64,000 nt of DNA from NCBI GenBank assembly GCA_963798985.1, contig CAWCVL010000009.1:389980-453979 (forward strand), in the 5' to 3' direction. Position numbers and translations under genes: made by a program. Within the stretch, counting starts at the first letter, position 1. Each line of letters starts with the position of its first letter. Source of the DNA: JACCTU01 sp963798985 (GTDB lineage Bacteria > Actinomycetota > Thermoleophilia > Gaiellales > Gaiellaceae). Below, piece after piece: positions 46,472-56,583 of the stretch. The notes under the pieces are model-generated. The model saw nothing but the letters and a program-made list of their open reading frames with translations, had not been told where the DNA came from and did no database searches.

Positions 46472-47827
46472 CCGGGCTCCTGCTCGCGAACGCGCTCTTC
46501 TTCGCGATCGGCGCCGGGCTGCTGCCGCTGCTTCGCATCGCACCGGACCGGGCGTCGCTCGTCGAGCGACTGCCGCTCGCGTATCCGGTCGGCGTCGCAG
46601 CGACGGGGATCGTCGCGGCGCATCTCGCGCTGATCGACGTCCCGCTCGGGCTGGTCGAGCTCGTGGTGCTCGCGGCGGTCGTCCTCTTCTTCGGGCTCCG
46701 GCGGGCGCGCGGGGCGACCGCAAGTAACACAGTGTTACTTGCCGAGCCGCGCTGGAGCAGGTGGGTCGGCGCGGGCACACTCGCGGTCGCGCTCGTGCTC
46801 CTCGCGCACGCGTGGGGGACGTACGAGATCCGCCCGCTGCTCGAGTGGGACGGCTGGGCGATCTGGGGGACGAAGTCGCGCGCGCTCTACGAGTTCGGCG
46901 GCGCAACCGGCCCGGTCTTCACGAGCGACGTCTACCTCCCGCTGCAGCATCCGCTCGCTGCTCCCGTCGCTCGACGCGATCGACTTCCGCGCGATGGGCA
47001 CGTACGACCCGACGCTCGTGCACGTGCAGCTCGCGCTGCTCGCGTTCGGCTTCCTGCTCGGGTTCGTCTCGCTGCTGCGCGACCGCGTGCCGCTCGCGCT
47101 CGTCGGCGCGTCGGCGCTCGCGGTGCTGAGCGCAGAGCCCGTGCTGAAGCAGCTCTCGACCGGCCTCGCCGACGTCCCGCTCGCGTTCTTCGTCGCGCTC
47201 GGGCTCGCTCGGCACGGGCCGCTGGCTCGCTTCCGGGGAGCGCTGGGCGCTCGTGGCCGGGACGCTCTTCCTCGGCGCGGCGACGCTGACGAAGAGCGAG
47301 GGCCTCTTCTTCGCGCTCGCGGCGCTGCTCGCGCTCGCTCCGTTCGCGTGGGAGCCGCCGCCGCGAGCTCGGGCTCGCCGCCGGCGCGGTGGTCGCGATC
47401 GTGCTGCCCTGGCGGCTGTTCGTCTCGCTCCGCGACCTTCCCCTCGTCGAGTACCGGTTCCGCGACGCCGTGTCGCCCGCATACCTGTCGGACCACTGCG
47501 GACCGCGTCGGGCCGGCGGTCCGCGGCCTCGGCAGCGAGCTGCTCTCGGGCGACTGGGGGCTGCTCGTGCCGCTCTTCCTCGTCGCGGTCGTCGCCGCGG
47601 TGCTCGCCGGCCGCTACGCGCTCGCGGGCTTCGCCGTCCTCTGGACCGCGCTCGCGTTCGGCGGGCTCGTGCTCGTGTACTGGATCTCGACGATCCCGGT
47701 CGAGCTCGCGCTCGTCTGGTCGGGCGACCGCACGATCGTCACGGTGGTGATCGGAGCGGCCGCGCTCGCGCCGCTCCTGGCGGGGGCCGCCTGGGCTAGC
47801 CGCGGGGGAGCAGGCGAAACACGTTGA
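46468..47827 (+). CDS. Polytopic GT39-like membrane protein, large member of the two-gene module (frameshifted)
   Basis: From GTG 46468, a restored protein of about 450 residues. It has N-terminal helices, then RPLLEWDGWAIWGTKSRALY, matching the acidic Trp-rich loop of the protein at 23751, YDPTLVHVQLALLAFGFLLG and LSTGLADVPLAFFVALGLA, parallel to GGLADLPLAIYLAL there. Shifts lie near 46970, 47235, 47365 and 47510. A perfect 11-1-11 palindrome of low GC lies inside the coding region at 46720. The end overlaps the convergent glycosidase gene by 32 bases. It is probably a membrane glycosyltransferase; substrate unknown. Confidence 0.55.
46720..46742. repeat. Perfect 11-1-11 palindrome inside a coding region
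   Basis: The arm GCAAGTAACAC is followed by one A and the exact reverse complement. About 43% GC against about 72% around it, it interrupts an otherwise Arg-rich reading frame as ASNTVLL. It has the same size and one-base centre as the palindrome at 16260-16282, but a different sequence. It could be an operator, a mobile palindromic repeat or a recombination site. Confidence 0.65.
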
Positions 47828-48918
47828 ACGCCGGCTTCTTCTGGCCGGTGCGCGTCAGCAGCCCGGACTGCCAGCCGCCGAGCCTCGGCTCGTCGCGCAG
47901 CAGGAACCAGAGCATCATGTCGATCCGCGGGTTCTTGCGGGCCATCCCGTAGGCCTGCTTCATGTACGCCGCCTGCTGGGCGTACGAGACGCCGAAGGCG
48001 CGATCGGGCGGGTTCGTCTGGTAGCCGTACTCGGTGATCCAGAGCCGCTTGTTGCCCCAGAGCCGGGTCAGCTGGACGATCAGCGTGTTGATGTTCCCCA
48101 TCGTCACCGCCGTCGACGAGGGGTTTGTGGTCGGCGTCTCGGTCTTCCGCCCGTAGTACGGGTGGTGGGCGTACGCGTCGAACTTGCGCAGGCCGGCGGT
48201 GTGCAACGCCCGCATGAACGCGAGCGGCGCGATCGTCGGCCTGGCCGAGGTCGGCGAGTTGTTGCCGCGCGGCGCAGTCGCCCCGCACGCGACCTTCTCG
48301 CCCCTGATCAGCGTCCGATGGATGCCGCCGTAGACCGCGTTGCAAATCTTCGTGTAGTCGATCGGGCTCTGCATCACCCAGCGTCCGCCCACCCGTCGGT
48401 ACTGCTGCTTGAGGCCGATCGGGAGGTTCGGCTCGTTCCAGGCCATCCAGAGCTTCACGGGCGGGAGCGCACGCCCGTCGGAAGCCGGATAGAGGCCGCT
48501 GTAGCGCTTCGCTGCCGCGTAGGCGAAGTTGTTCAGGTCGGCGATCGCGCGCGGCGGCACGTTCAGCCCGGCGCCGCCGTTCGCCCACGACGGCGTGCCG
48601 AAGATCGAGAAGAGGATGCGGATCTTGTGCTGGGCGGCATAGTTGACGGTGCGGTCGTAGAGCGTCCAGTCGTACGCGGGGTCGGCCGGGTCGGTCGCGC
48701 GGGCCGGGCGGCGCTCGGCGACGCCGATGCGACCGCCCCAGTAGAGGTTGAGTCGCAGGACCTGGGTGCGCGCCTGCTCCATGATCGGAAAGACCGACGT
48801 CGGCTCGTCGTACAGCGCGGCCTCGTCGAGGAGACCGACCAGCATCCCGCGCGCGGCTCCGGCCGTGGGCACGCACAGGAGAGCGACGGCGAGCGCCGCC
48901 ACCATGACCCGGAGACTT

Positions 48919-48926
<8 letters not shown>
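47796..48926 (-). CDS. Secreted glycoside hydrolase (clan GH-A, GH5/39-like)
   Basis: A 376-residue protein. Residues 1-24 are a signal peptide (VMVAALAVALLCVPTAGAA). The TIM-barrel pattern is clear: LFSIFGTPSWANGGAG, KLWMAWNEPNLP with the acid/base Glu165, HHPYYGRKTE, and LWITEYGYQTNPPD with the nucleophile Glu299. It hydrolyses a glycosidic bond outside the cell. Its position directly after a UDP-xylose synthase in an exopolysaccharide locus suggests trimming, release or turnover of the polymer made here. The GTG start at 48926 overlaps the previous gene by eight bases. Confidence 0.8.
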
Positions 48927-49869
<943 letters not shown>

Positions 49870-49876
49870 CGCGCGG

Positions 49877-49882
49877 ATGATA
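49877..49882 (-). promoter_or_regulatory. Candidate -10 element of the UDP-xylose synthase gene
   Basis: TATCAT on the minus strand matches TANNNT, is identical to the gmd element at 17427, and ends 7 nt before GTG 49869. It lies next to the palindrome-like TACGTA at 49881. Confidence 0.5.
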
Positions 49883-50007
49883 CGTATGGGTTCGCGATGT
49901 CCGGCCCGCTCTTACGAACTCCTTACCCTCGTTCGAGGGATCGGGAAGCCCGGAAGTCACCCGAAAGGGGGGTTGCCGTTCCGGGGCGTCGGGGTCAACT
50001 TGTGCCC

Positions 50008-50791
50008 ATGGCGTCTCTGCGGACACTGTGGATCTCTCTTTTGGCTGCTCTCATGCTGGCGGCCGCCCCGACCGCCTCGGCGATCGTGGACGGAACCGAC
50101 GACATGGAGCACGATTACGTGGTCTTCGTCGGCCAGCAGGTGCAGCTCCCGAACGGCGAGTGGGTCAACGGGAGCGCCTGCAGCGGCGTCCTCGTGGCGC
50201 CGACGATCGTCCTCACGGCAGCGCACTGCACGCTCGGGCCTCCGCCCTCCTTCCCCCAGCGCGCGGTCGTGCGCCAGGGCGAGAGCATCTTCGCCCCGGA
50301 GGCTGCGGCGATCGGCACGCTACAACCTTCACCCCGGCTTCTGCATCGGGTGCCCGGGCGGGCCCGAGGGCTTCGCGAACAACGACCTCGCGGTCGTCGT
50401 CCTCTCCAGCCCGCTGCCCGGCCCGTACGCGAACCTTCCGAAGCTGGGCTTCACCGAGAAGCACTTCGAGAAGAAGGAAAAGAAGCTGCTCGCGGTGGGG
50501 TACGGCCTCACTGCTCCGCCCAGCACGGGCCTCGGCACTCGCCGCTCGGCGCAGGCCGGTGCGGTCATCGCCTCGAACGCCCCGAACTTCCTGTTCCTCC
50601 CGGTGCCCAGCAAGAAGAAGTACGGCACGGTCTGCGCTGGTGACTCGGGCGGTGCGGCGCTCGTCGGCGACACGCTGGTGGCGGTCCACTCGATCGGCGA
50701 CGACGCGTGCGGCGGCCCGAGCTACGCCTACCGGCTCGACACGCCGGACGCGCAGAGCTTCCTCTCGAAGTACCTCGACGTCCGCGGCTAG
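50008..50791 (+). CDS. Secreted trypsin-like serine protease, family S1 (one frameshift)
   Basis: ATG 50008. Residues 1-25 form a signal peptide, then IVDGTDDMEHDYVVFVG resembles the activated N-terminus of S1 proteases. LVAPTIVLTAAHCTLGP carries catalytic His73. After a shift near 50320, GFANNDLAVVVLSSPL carries the Asp and CAGDSGGAALVGDTLVAVHS the Ser of the triad; Cys pairs are conserved. Its role near the glycan locus is unknown; surface protein processing is possible. The stop overlaps the convergent GT2 gene by four bases. No leaderless -10 precedes it: TACCCT lies about 80 bases upstream in the 138-base gap. Confidence 0.8.
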
Positions 50792-51759
50792 TCGCGGTCG
50801 GTCCGCCGGCGACCCCGGCCGCCGAGGTCCTTGTTCGACTCCATGTCGAACCACATCGCGAAGAGCATGAACTGCGACCCCGAGATCAGCAGGAGCGCGA
50901 CGAGCACGATCGTCGGCGTGGTGATCGCGTTCCCCATCAGCCGCAGCACGACCTCGACGATCCCGAGCGCGAGCCCGAGCGTCGTCATCAGGAAGCCGAG
51001 GAAGTAGAAGAAGACGAGCGGGTGGAAGTCGCGGATCACGTACTTCTCGCGCATCCGGAAGAAGAAGCCCTTGACGAGCAGCCACGAGATGCGGGGCACG
51101 ACCTTCCGCAGGCGGATCCCGGAGCGCTCGCCGACGTTGTAGATCGGCCTCGACGGGTAGTCGCGCACGCGCGCGTTCCAGATGTTCAGGTGCACCAGCA
51201 TGTCGTTCGGCATCCCGTATCCCTTGTAGATGCGGTCGAGGTCGAGCAGCCGGAGGTACTCGAGCGAGATCGCCGTGTAGCCCGTCTGCGAGTCGGCCAC
51301 GTGCCAGTAGCCGGAAGCGATCTTCGTCAGCAGGGAGAGGACGGCGTTCCCGAGGTAGCGCGTGCGCGGGATCAGGTCCCAGGCCTGGCCGGTGAAGAGC
51401 CGGTTCGCCTTCGCGTAGTCGACCTCGCCGCGGGCGACGGGGACGACGAGCGCCTCGAGGTCAGCGGGGTCCATCTGGTTGTCGCCGGCCATCACCGCCG
51501 TGACGTCCATCGCCTCGTCGCGCGCGCGCTTGTAGCCCGTCACGATCGCCGCGCCGACGCCTCTGTTCTGCTCGTGGCGGATCAGCTCGACGCGTGGATC
51601 GCCCAACGCTTCGACGGCCGCGGCCGTACCGTCGTTCGAGCGGTCGTCGACGACCACGATCCGGTCGACGAAGCTCGGCACTCCCGAGATCGTCGCGCCG
51701 ATCAGCTTCTCCTCGTCGTGGGCCGGGATCACGACGGCGATCGACTTGTTCTCGAGCAT
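50788..51759 (-). CDS. GT2 family glycosyltransferase (polyprenyl-phosphate sugar synthase-like)
   Basis: A 323-residue intact protein. AVVIPAHDEEKLIGATI and RIVVVDDRSNDGTAAAVEA are donor-binding strands; VTAVMAGDNQMDPADLEAL holds the DxD-equivalent; DSQTGYTAISLEYLRLLD replaces the usual DPTSG motif. The last 100 residues have two hydrophobic helices (FYFLGFLMTTLGLALGI and TPTIVLVALLLISGS). This is the layout of DPM1/GtrB-type enzymes with membrane tails that make polyprenyl-phosphate-linked sugars. Last gene of the eight-gene operon from 58937. Confidence 0.8.
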   Translation of the reverse strand: MLENKSIAVVIPAHDEEKLIGATISGVPSFVDRIVVVDDRSNDGTAAAVEALGDPRVELIRHEQNRGVGAAIVTGYKRARDEAMDVTAVMAGDNQMDPADLEALVVPVARGEVDYAKANRLFTGQAWDLIPRTRYLGNAVLSLLTKIASGYWHVADSQTGYTAISLEYLRLLDLDRIYKGYGMPNDMLVHLNIWNARVRDYPSRPIYNVGERSGIRLRKVVPRISWLLVKGFFFRMREKYVIRDFHPLVFFYFLGFLMTTLGLALGIVEVVLRLMGNAITTPTIVLVALLLISGSQFMLFAMWFDMESNKDLGGRGRRRTDRD

Positions 51760-51769
51760 GCGTGTGAGG

Positions 51770-52723
51770 CTAACTGGGCGGTCGGGTGAACCGGACCGCG
51801 ATCGCGCCGGCGACGACGTACGGGATCAGGTTCACGGCGTGGAGGGTGAATGCGTAGGAGAGAGCCACCGACGCCGAAACGTCGTAGGCGGCGAGCGCGA
51901 CCACCGTCGCGGCCTCGAAGACGCCGAGGGCGCCCGGGCCCGCGGGCAGGATCACCGAGAAGCCGACGGCGGCGAGGATCAGCACGCCGGAGACGACCGG
52001 CAGCTCGAGGTCGAAGGCGAGGGTCAGGAGCCAGAACGAGAAGCTGGTCAGCACCCAGCTCACGGTCGTCAGGACGAATGCGGTCAGCGCCAGCATCGGG
52101 TCTCGCAGCGCGACGAGCCCGCGGAGGAGGCTCGCTCCCACCTGGTCGACCCAGGCGTGATGTCCGAAGGGCAACCGCTTGAGGAAACGGTCGAGCGCGT
52201 GGAACGGGCGCTCGCCGTAGAGGGCGAACGCGAGCGCCGCCCCGACGAGCACGGCCGTGAGCACCAGCGCGACAGCCGCCGCGGCGCCGACCCACTCGAC
52301 CTCCGGGAGCCACGGGAGGGCCGCGAGCAGGAGCAGCAGGAGGCAGAGGACGTCGAGGATGCGCTCGAGCGCGACCGTCGCGGCCGACTCGACGGGCGAC
52401 GTGCGAGCGCGGCGATTGAGCGCGATCACGCGCGCCGCCTCTCCGGCACGAAGCGGCAGCAGGCTGTTGACAGCGAGGCCGACGAGCGACGCGGCAGCGG
52501 TCGCGCCGTACGAGGGACGCGTCTCGCGGTGGAAGAGCAGCTGCCAGCGAAGCACGCGGACGGCGACGGAGACCGCCAGCACCGCGAGCGACGGGACGAC
52601 CCACCAGATGTTGGCGCGCTGAAGCGCGTCCCAGACCTCGTCCGGGTGCGCGTCGCGGATCGCCAGATAGCCGAAGCCGAGCGTCGAGGCGAGCGCGACC
52701 GCCCAGATCAGCGCGCGCCGCAT
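51770..52723 (-). CDS. LPG-synthase-TM-like integral membrane protein (UPF0104)
   Basis: A 317-residue intact protein with about eight helices. RALIWAVALASTLGFGYLAI, LRWQLLFHRETRPSYGATAAA, LPLRAGEAARVIALNRR and PAGPGALGVFEAATVVALAA are the family landmarks (the R-x-G-E and PGGLGVFE-type motifs). The family includes the flippase part of lysylphosphatidylglycerol synthase and proteins in glycan loci that may move lipids or lipid-linked sugars. No catalytic C-terminal domain is fused. Eight bases separate it from the Wzz gene. Confidence 0.8.
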   Translation of the reverse strand: MRRALIWAVALASTLGFGYLAIRDAHPDEVWDALQRANIWWVVPSLAVLAVSVAVRVLRWQLLFHRETRPSYGATAAASLVGLAVNSLLPLRAGEAARVIALNRRARTSPVESAATVALERILDVLCLLLLLLAALPWLPEVEWVGAAAAVALVLTAVLVGAALAFALYGERPFHALDRFLKRLPFGHHAWVDQVGASLLRGLVALRDPMLALTAFVLTTVSWVLTSFSFWLLTLAFDLELPVVSGVLILAAVGFSVILPAGPGALGVFEAATVVALAAYDVSASVALSYAFTLHAVNLIPYVVAGAIAVRFTRPPS

Positions 52724-52730
52724 CGCGCCC

Positions 52731-53514
52731 TCAGCGGCGGCGGAGCGCCAGCGCCGGCTCCCAGAGCAGCGCGGCCGCGAGCCCGAGCGAGCAGCCCGAG
52801 GAAGGCGCCCACGACGACCTGGTTGCGCCGGCTCTGCGCTGTCACCTTCCGCGCGACCGCTTCCTCGACGATGCTGGCCCGCTCGATCTCCCGCGCGAGC
52901 TCGAGGTTCTCCTTGTGGGTGACGAGCTGGTCGAAGAGCTCGCCGCGGCGCAGGACGAGGAAGCCCGCCGACGCGTCGGCCGGGGCGCGGTCGAGTTGCT
53001 GGTCGAGTCGCACGAGCTCGGCGTCGCCCTGCTCGATCGCCTCCTCGAGCACCGCGATCTTCGCGTCCGCGTAGCCGGAGACGCGCTTCACGATCTCGCG
53101 AGACAGCGCGGTTGCCGCAGGCGCGACCTTGCGCGAGTCGCCTTCGACGCGAACGCGCACGAGCGGGTTCTGCCCGAGTCGCGAGACGTTCCCCTTGACT
53201 GCAGCGACGGAGACGCGACCGTTCAGCTCGCCGCGGCTCATCCCGACCTGACGCTCGACGCGGCGCTGCGCAGCGGCCGACGTGGCGATCTCGCCGGCGG
53301 TCGCAGGGTTCGTGCTCAGGCTCTGGACCTGCGCGCCCGAGGGCGTGACCGGCTGGCCGAGGTAGACGAGCGCGTTCCCGCGCCAGACGTCTGCGCCGCC
53401 GAGCGAGACCGCGTAGCCGATCGCGGCGCCCGCGATGAGACCGAGCACGGGCAGCCACCAGCGCGCGGCGATCGCCGACCAGTAGCGGCGAACGTCGATC
53501 TCTTGCTCATTCAT
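52731..53514 (-). CDS. Wzz/chain-length-determinant-like membrane protein (frameshift at the end)
   Basis: From ATG 53514, which overlaps the epimerase stop. A first helix lies at residues 20-39 (WWLPVLGLIAGAAIGYAVSL); the extracytoplasmic middle has beta strands and a coiled coil (residues about 145-235, with IVKRVSGYADAKIAVLEEAI). A single inserted G near 52785 breaks the C-terminus; the other frame gives FLGLLLGLAAALLWEP, a second helix, and a stop at 52731. Two helices flanking a coiled-coil domain is the Wzz pattern. It sets polymer chain length together with Wzy. No tyrosine-kinase domain is attached. Confidence 0.8.
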
Positions 53515-54404
53515 CGCGCGGCGACTCTATCGACGGCCCAGGCCCACTGAGCTGCGAGCCCGTCCTCGAGCTGCGTCGTCGGTGCCCAGCCGAGGTCCCG
53601 CTCGATCAACGAGACGTCTGCGGCGGTGCGCTTGGCGTCGCCGCGCGCCGCGGGCTCCGCGCGCACATCGACCCGGCGGCCGCTCACGCGCTCGAGCATG
53701 CCGATCGCCTCGCGCATCGTCGCCTCTTCGCCGCCGCCGACGTTGTAGACCGCGCCGGTCGTTCCCCGTTCCATCGCGGCGATCGTCGCGGCCACCGCGT
53801 CGGCGACGTAGGTGAAGGAGCGCGACGCATCGCCGTAGAGCTCGAACTCGCGACCTTCGAGCGCCGCCTCGACGATCCGCGCGAACGCCATGTCGGGTCG
53901 CTGCCGCGGCCCGTAGACGGTGAAGTAGCGCAGGCCGACCGCGTCGCCGCCGTGTGCGCGTGCGAGGTGCTCGCACGCGAGCTTCGTGATGCCGTAGGGG
54001 GAGATCGGGCTCGGCCGCGCGGACTCGTGCGTCGGGTACGCCTCGGCGTCGCCGTACACCGAGGACGACGACGCGTAGACCACCCGCACGGCCGACTGCT
54101 CGAGCACTCGCTGCGTCGCGAGCACGTTGCGGCGCAGGTAGACGTCGAGCTGCTCGAAGCTCGCGCGGACACCCGGCTGCGCCGCGAGGTGGAAGACGCC
54201 GTCGATGCCCTCGAGCGGGAGGTCGTCCTCCGCCACGTCCAGGCGCGCGACCTCGAACGCCCGCGCGTTCTCCTCCTTCAGCGAAGGGTCGTAGTAGTCG
54301 GTGAACGAGTCGACCGCGACGACCTCGTCGCCCCGGGCCAGCAGCGCCTCGGTGAGGTGCGAGCCCATGAACCCCGCGGCTCCGGTGACGAGGTAGCGAC
54401 TCAT
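53511..54404 (-). CDS. UDP-glucuronate/UDP-glucose 4-epimerase-like SDR
   Basis: A 297-residue intact protein. YLVTGAAGFMGSHLTEALLA is the NAD site; DSFTDYYDPSLKEENARAF is characteristic of UDP-glucuronate 4-epimerases; YASSSSVYGDAEAYP and SPISPYGITKLACEHLA hold Tyr137 and Lys141; VYGPRQRPDMAFARIVEAAL follows. It probably supplies UDP-galacturonate- or UDP-galactose-type sugars. Start and stop both overlap neighbours by four bases. Confidence 0.8.
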   Translation of the reverse strand: MSRYLVTGAAGFMGSHLTEALLARGDEVVAVDSFTDYYDPSLKEENARAFEVARLDVAEDDLPLEGIDGVFHLAAQPGVRASFEQLDVYLRRNVLATQRVLEQSAVRVVYASSSSVYGDAEAYPTHESARPSPISPYGITKLACEHLARAHGGDAVGLRYFTVYGPRQRPDMAFARIVEAALEGREFELYGDASRSFTYVADAVAATIAAMERGTTGAVYNVGGGEEATMREAIGMLERVSGRRVDVRAEPAARGDAKRTAADVSLIERDLGWAPTTQLEDGLAAQWAWAVDRVAAR

Positions 54405-55348
54405 GTGCTCCGGCGAATGTAGACCTGCCGGGCCCGCCAGAGCGGGGACTTCCGGACAAACGGGAGCGCCTTCGACCAGAGCGCCAGGCGTGTGGAGTAC
54501 GCAGCCCGCTCGGCGAGGGCCCTCGCTCGGCGTCCGGGCCGGGGATGCGCGCGCTCGTACCCGAGCTCTGCGAGGAGGTCGCCCGCGATCGCCTCGAAGA
54601 GCTCGGCGTCTGCGGGCCGCATCTCCCTGCGCCAGGAGCGGGTGTCGCGGACCGGCGGTTCCGCAAGGCGGGGGTGGTCGGCGTACAGGGAGGGGTCCTC
54701 GCGGCGGTGGTACTCGAGCATGCCCGGCTCGTACTCCAGCTCGAGGAACGCGCAGACCTCACGGAGGCGCGGCTCGGGCTGGTCGACGAGGTCTTCGTAG
54801 CGGACCTCGTGGTACGGATGCGTGCGACCGAACACTCGCGCGTCACGGACCTCGCGCTGCCACGCAACCGCGAAGTCGCCGACCCCACGCGGGCGGGCGA
54901 GGTTGAACCGCGGCTTGCGCGTCATCGCCAGAAGCGAGATCGCGGCGTCGCGGCCGTCGCGGACGATGTGCACGTAGCGCGCGTCCGGAAACGCGCGCTC
55001 CAGCACGTCGAGGTGCTGCATGTAGAGCGGCGTCTTGTCGCCGAAGCGTGACTTGCCCTGCGACTCGGCGTAGAGCCGGTAGATCGCCTGGACCGCTTCG
55101 GCGAACGTCGGCCGCTCCGGAAGCCGCGCGCGCACGTCCTCGGGATCGACGCCCCACTCGCGAAGGCGCTCGAGGCGAGTCAGATCCTCGATGAAGGCGT
55201 CGCGCTCCGGCTGCTGACCGTGCCGGTCCCAGAGCTGCGGCAGGAAGTACGACTCGCTCGGGATCGCGAGCTCGGAGTGCGCGTCGAGCATCGCCTTCAG
55301 GAGCGTGGTGCCGCTTCGCGAAACACCGAGGACGACGACTGCGCTCAT
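54401..55348 (-). CDS. Sulfotransferase
   Basis: A 315-residue intact protein. VVVLGVSRSGTTLLKAMLDA (residues 4-23) is the PAPS 5'-phosphosulfate loop, and YVHIVRDGRDAAISLLAM (125-142) the 3'-phosphate-binding R-D-x-R-D motif; SESYFLPQLWDR and SRFGDKTPLY are substrate-side loops of Sulfotransfer_3 proteins. It moves sulfate from PAPS to a sugar, lipid or protein. In this locus the acceptor is probably the glycan, which would make a sulfated polymer. It follows two PQQ-propeller genes in the same operon. Confidence 0.85.
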   Translation of the reverse strand: MSAVVVLGVSRSGTTLLKAMLDAHSELAIPSESYFLPQLWDRHGQQPERDAFIEDLTRLERLREWGVDPEDVRARLPERPTFAEAVQAIYRLYAESQGKSRFGDKTPLYMQHLDVLERAFPDARYVHIVRDGRDAAISLLAMTRKPRFNLARPRGVGDFAVAWQREVRDARVFGRTHPYHEVRYEDLVDQPEPRLREVCAFLELEYEPGMLEYHRREDPSLYADHPRLAEPPVRDTRSWRREMRPADAELFEAIAGDLLAELGYERAHPRPGRRARALAERAAYSTRLALWSKALPFVRKSPLWRARQVYIRRST

Positions 55349-56583
55349 CGCTCGTCGAGCGCGTACACGCGGTGGTACCCGGTCAGGTAGACGCGCTTCG
55401 GGTCCGCGACCACGGGCGTGTACTTGCCGTCCGCGAACTGCCACACGAGCTTCCCCGTGCGGGCGTCGAGGCCGTAGGTTCGCTCGTTCAGCGTCGAGAA
55501 GTAGACGATCCCGTTCACGACCGTGGCCGAGCCGGAGATCCGGCCGTTCGCACGAAACTGCCAGCGCACCTTGCCCGTCGCTGCGTCGAACGCGTAGAAC
55601 CGTCGTGAGTAGGAGCCGATCAGGACGAGCTTGCGCCAGATCGCGGGCGACGCGTACACGTAGCCGCCGGTCGAGTGCGACCAGCGCAGCTTCCCCGTCG
55701 AGGCGCCGAACGAGTAGACCTTGCCGTCGGTGCCGCCGATGTAGATGCGGCCGTACCCGGCGGCGGGCGTCGAGTAGAACTGCCCGCGGTTGCCGAGCCG
55801 CTGCTGCGCCGACCCGCGCCACAGCAGCTTGCCGGTGTCGCGCCTGAGCGCGTAGAGGTGATGATCGTACGATCCGACGTAGACCCGGTCGCCCGAAACC
55901 GCGACGCCGCCCTTGATCTTGTCGTTCGTCTTGAACGACCACTTGAGCTTTCCCGTGCGTGCGTAGAGCGCGTACACGCGGCCGCTCCAGTCGCCGAGGT
56001 AGACGACGTCGTCGACCACGACCGGCGACGACTCGCTCGGCGCGATGCGCGCCTGCCACCGAAACTGGCCGAACCCCGCGAAGCGCGCGATCACGAGCCC
56101 CGTGAGGCCCTTCTGGTTGCCGCGGTTGCACGGGTGCTTCGCCAGGTAGGTCTGGATCACGAGGTGCTCCCAGACCGCAGGCGAGCTCGCGACGCAGCGC
56201 CCCGAGTCCTTCTTCCAGGCGCGCTTCCCCGTCTCTGTGTTGACGGCGTAGAGCCGGCCGTAGTTGTTCGTGAAGTACAGGCGCCCATAGCCGATCGCGG
56301 GCGGGAACTCGACGAGCGTGCGCGCGCGGAAGAACCAGCGCACCTTGTACGGCGGGCGGTGCGGATAGTTCACCGCCGCGTGGCGCTCCCGGTCGAACCC
56401 GTACGCGGGCCAGAAGACACCGGGCTCCGGCGGCGCGGGCGGCGTAGCCTCGGTCGGCGTGAACTCCTCCGTCGAGGATCCGCGCACGTCCTGGCCCTGG
56501 CGGTAGCGAAGCCCGGCGAAGATCCCGGCGGCCACGAGCCCGAGCAGGAGCAGCGCGGCGCCCGCGAGGAGCGCGCGCTTCAC
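55345..56583 (-). CDS. Membrane-anchored PQQ-like beta-propeller protein 1
   Basis: A 412-residue intact protein. Residues 3-26 are a hydrophobic signal anchor; a Pro/Thr linker (TPTEATPPAPPEP) follows. Then come seven or eight PQQ-like blades, each with a pattern such as YAVNTETGKRAWK, YALRRDTGKLLWRG, YSFGASTGKLRWSHS and YAFDAATGKVRWQF. There are no catalytic dehydrogenase residues, so it is likely a structural or binding propeller at the cell surface, as in BamB-type folds. It overlaps its paralogue and the sulfotransferase by four bases each. Confidence 0.75.
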   Translation of the reverse strand: MKRALLAGAALLLLGLVAAGIFAGLRYRQGQDVRGSSTEEFTPTEATPPAPPEPGVFWPAYGFDRERHAAVNYPHRPPYKVRWFFRARTLVEFPPAIGYGRLYFTNNYGRLYAVNTETGKRAWKKDSGRCVASSPAVWEHLVIQTYLAKHPCNRGNQKGLTGLVIARFAGFGQFRWQARIAPSESSPVVVDDVVYLGDWSGRVYALYARTGKLKWSFKTNDKIKGGVAVSGDRVYVGSYDHHLYALRRDTGKLLWRGSAQQRLGNRGQFYSTPAAGYGRIYIGGTDGKVYSFGASTGKLRWSHSTGGYVYASPAIWRKLVLIGSYSRRFYAFDAATGKVRWQFRANGRISGSATVVNGIVYFSTLNERTYGLDARTGKLVWQFADGKYTPVVADPKRVYLTGYHRVYALDER

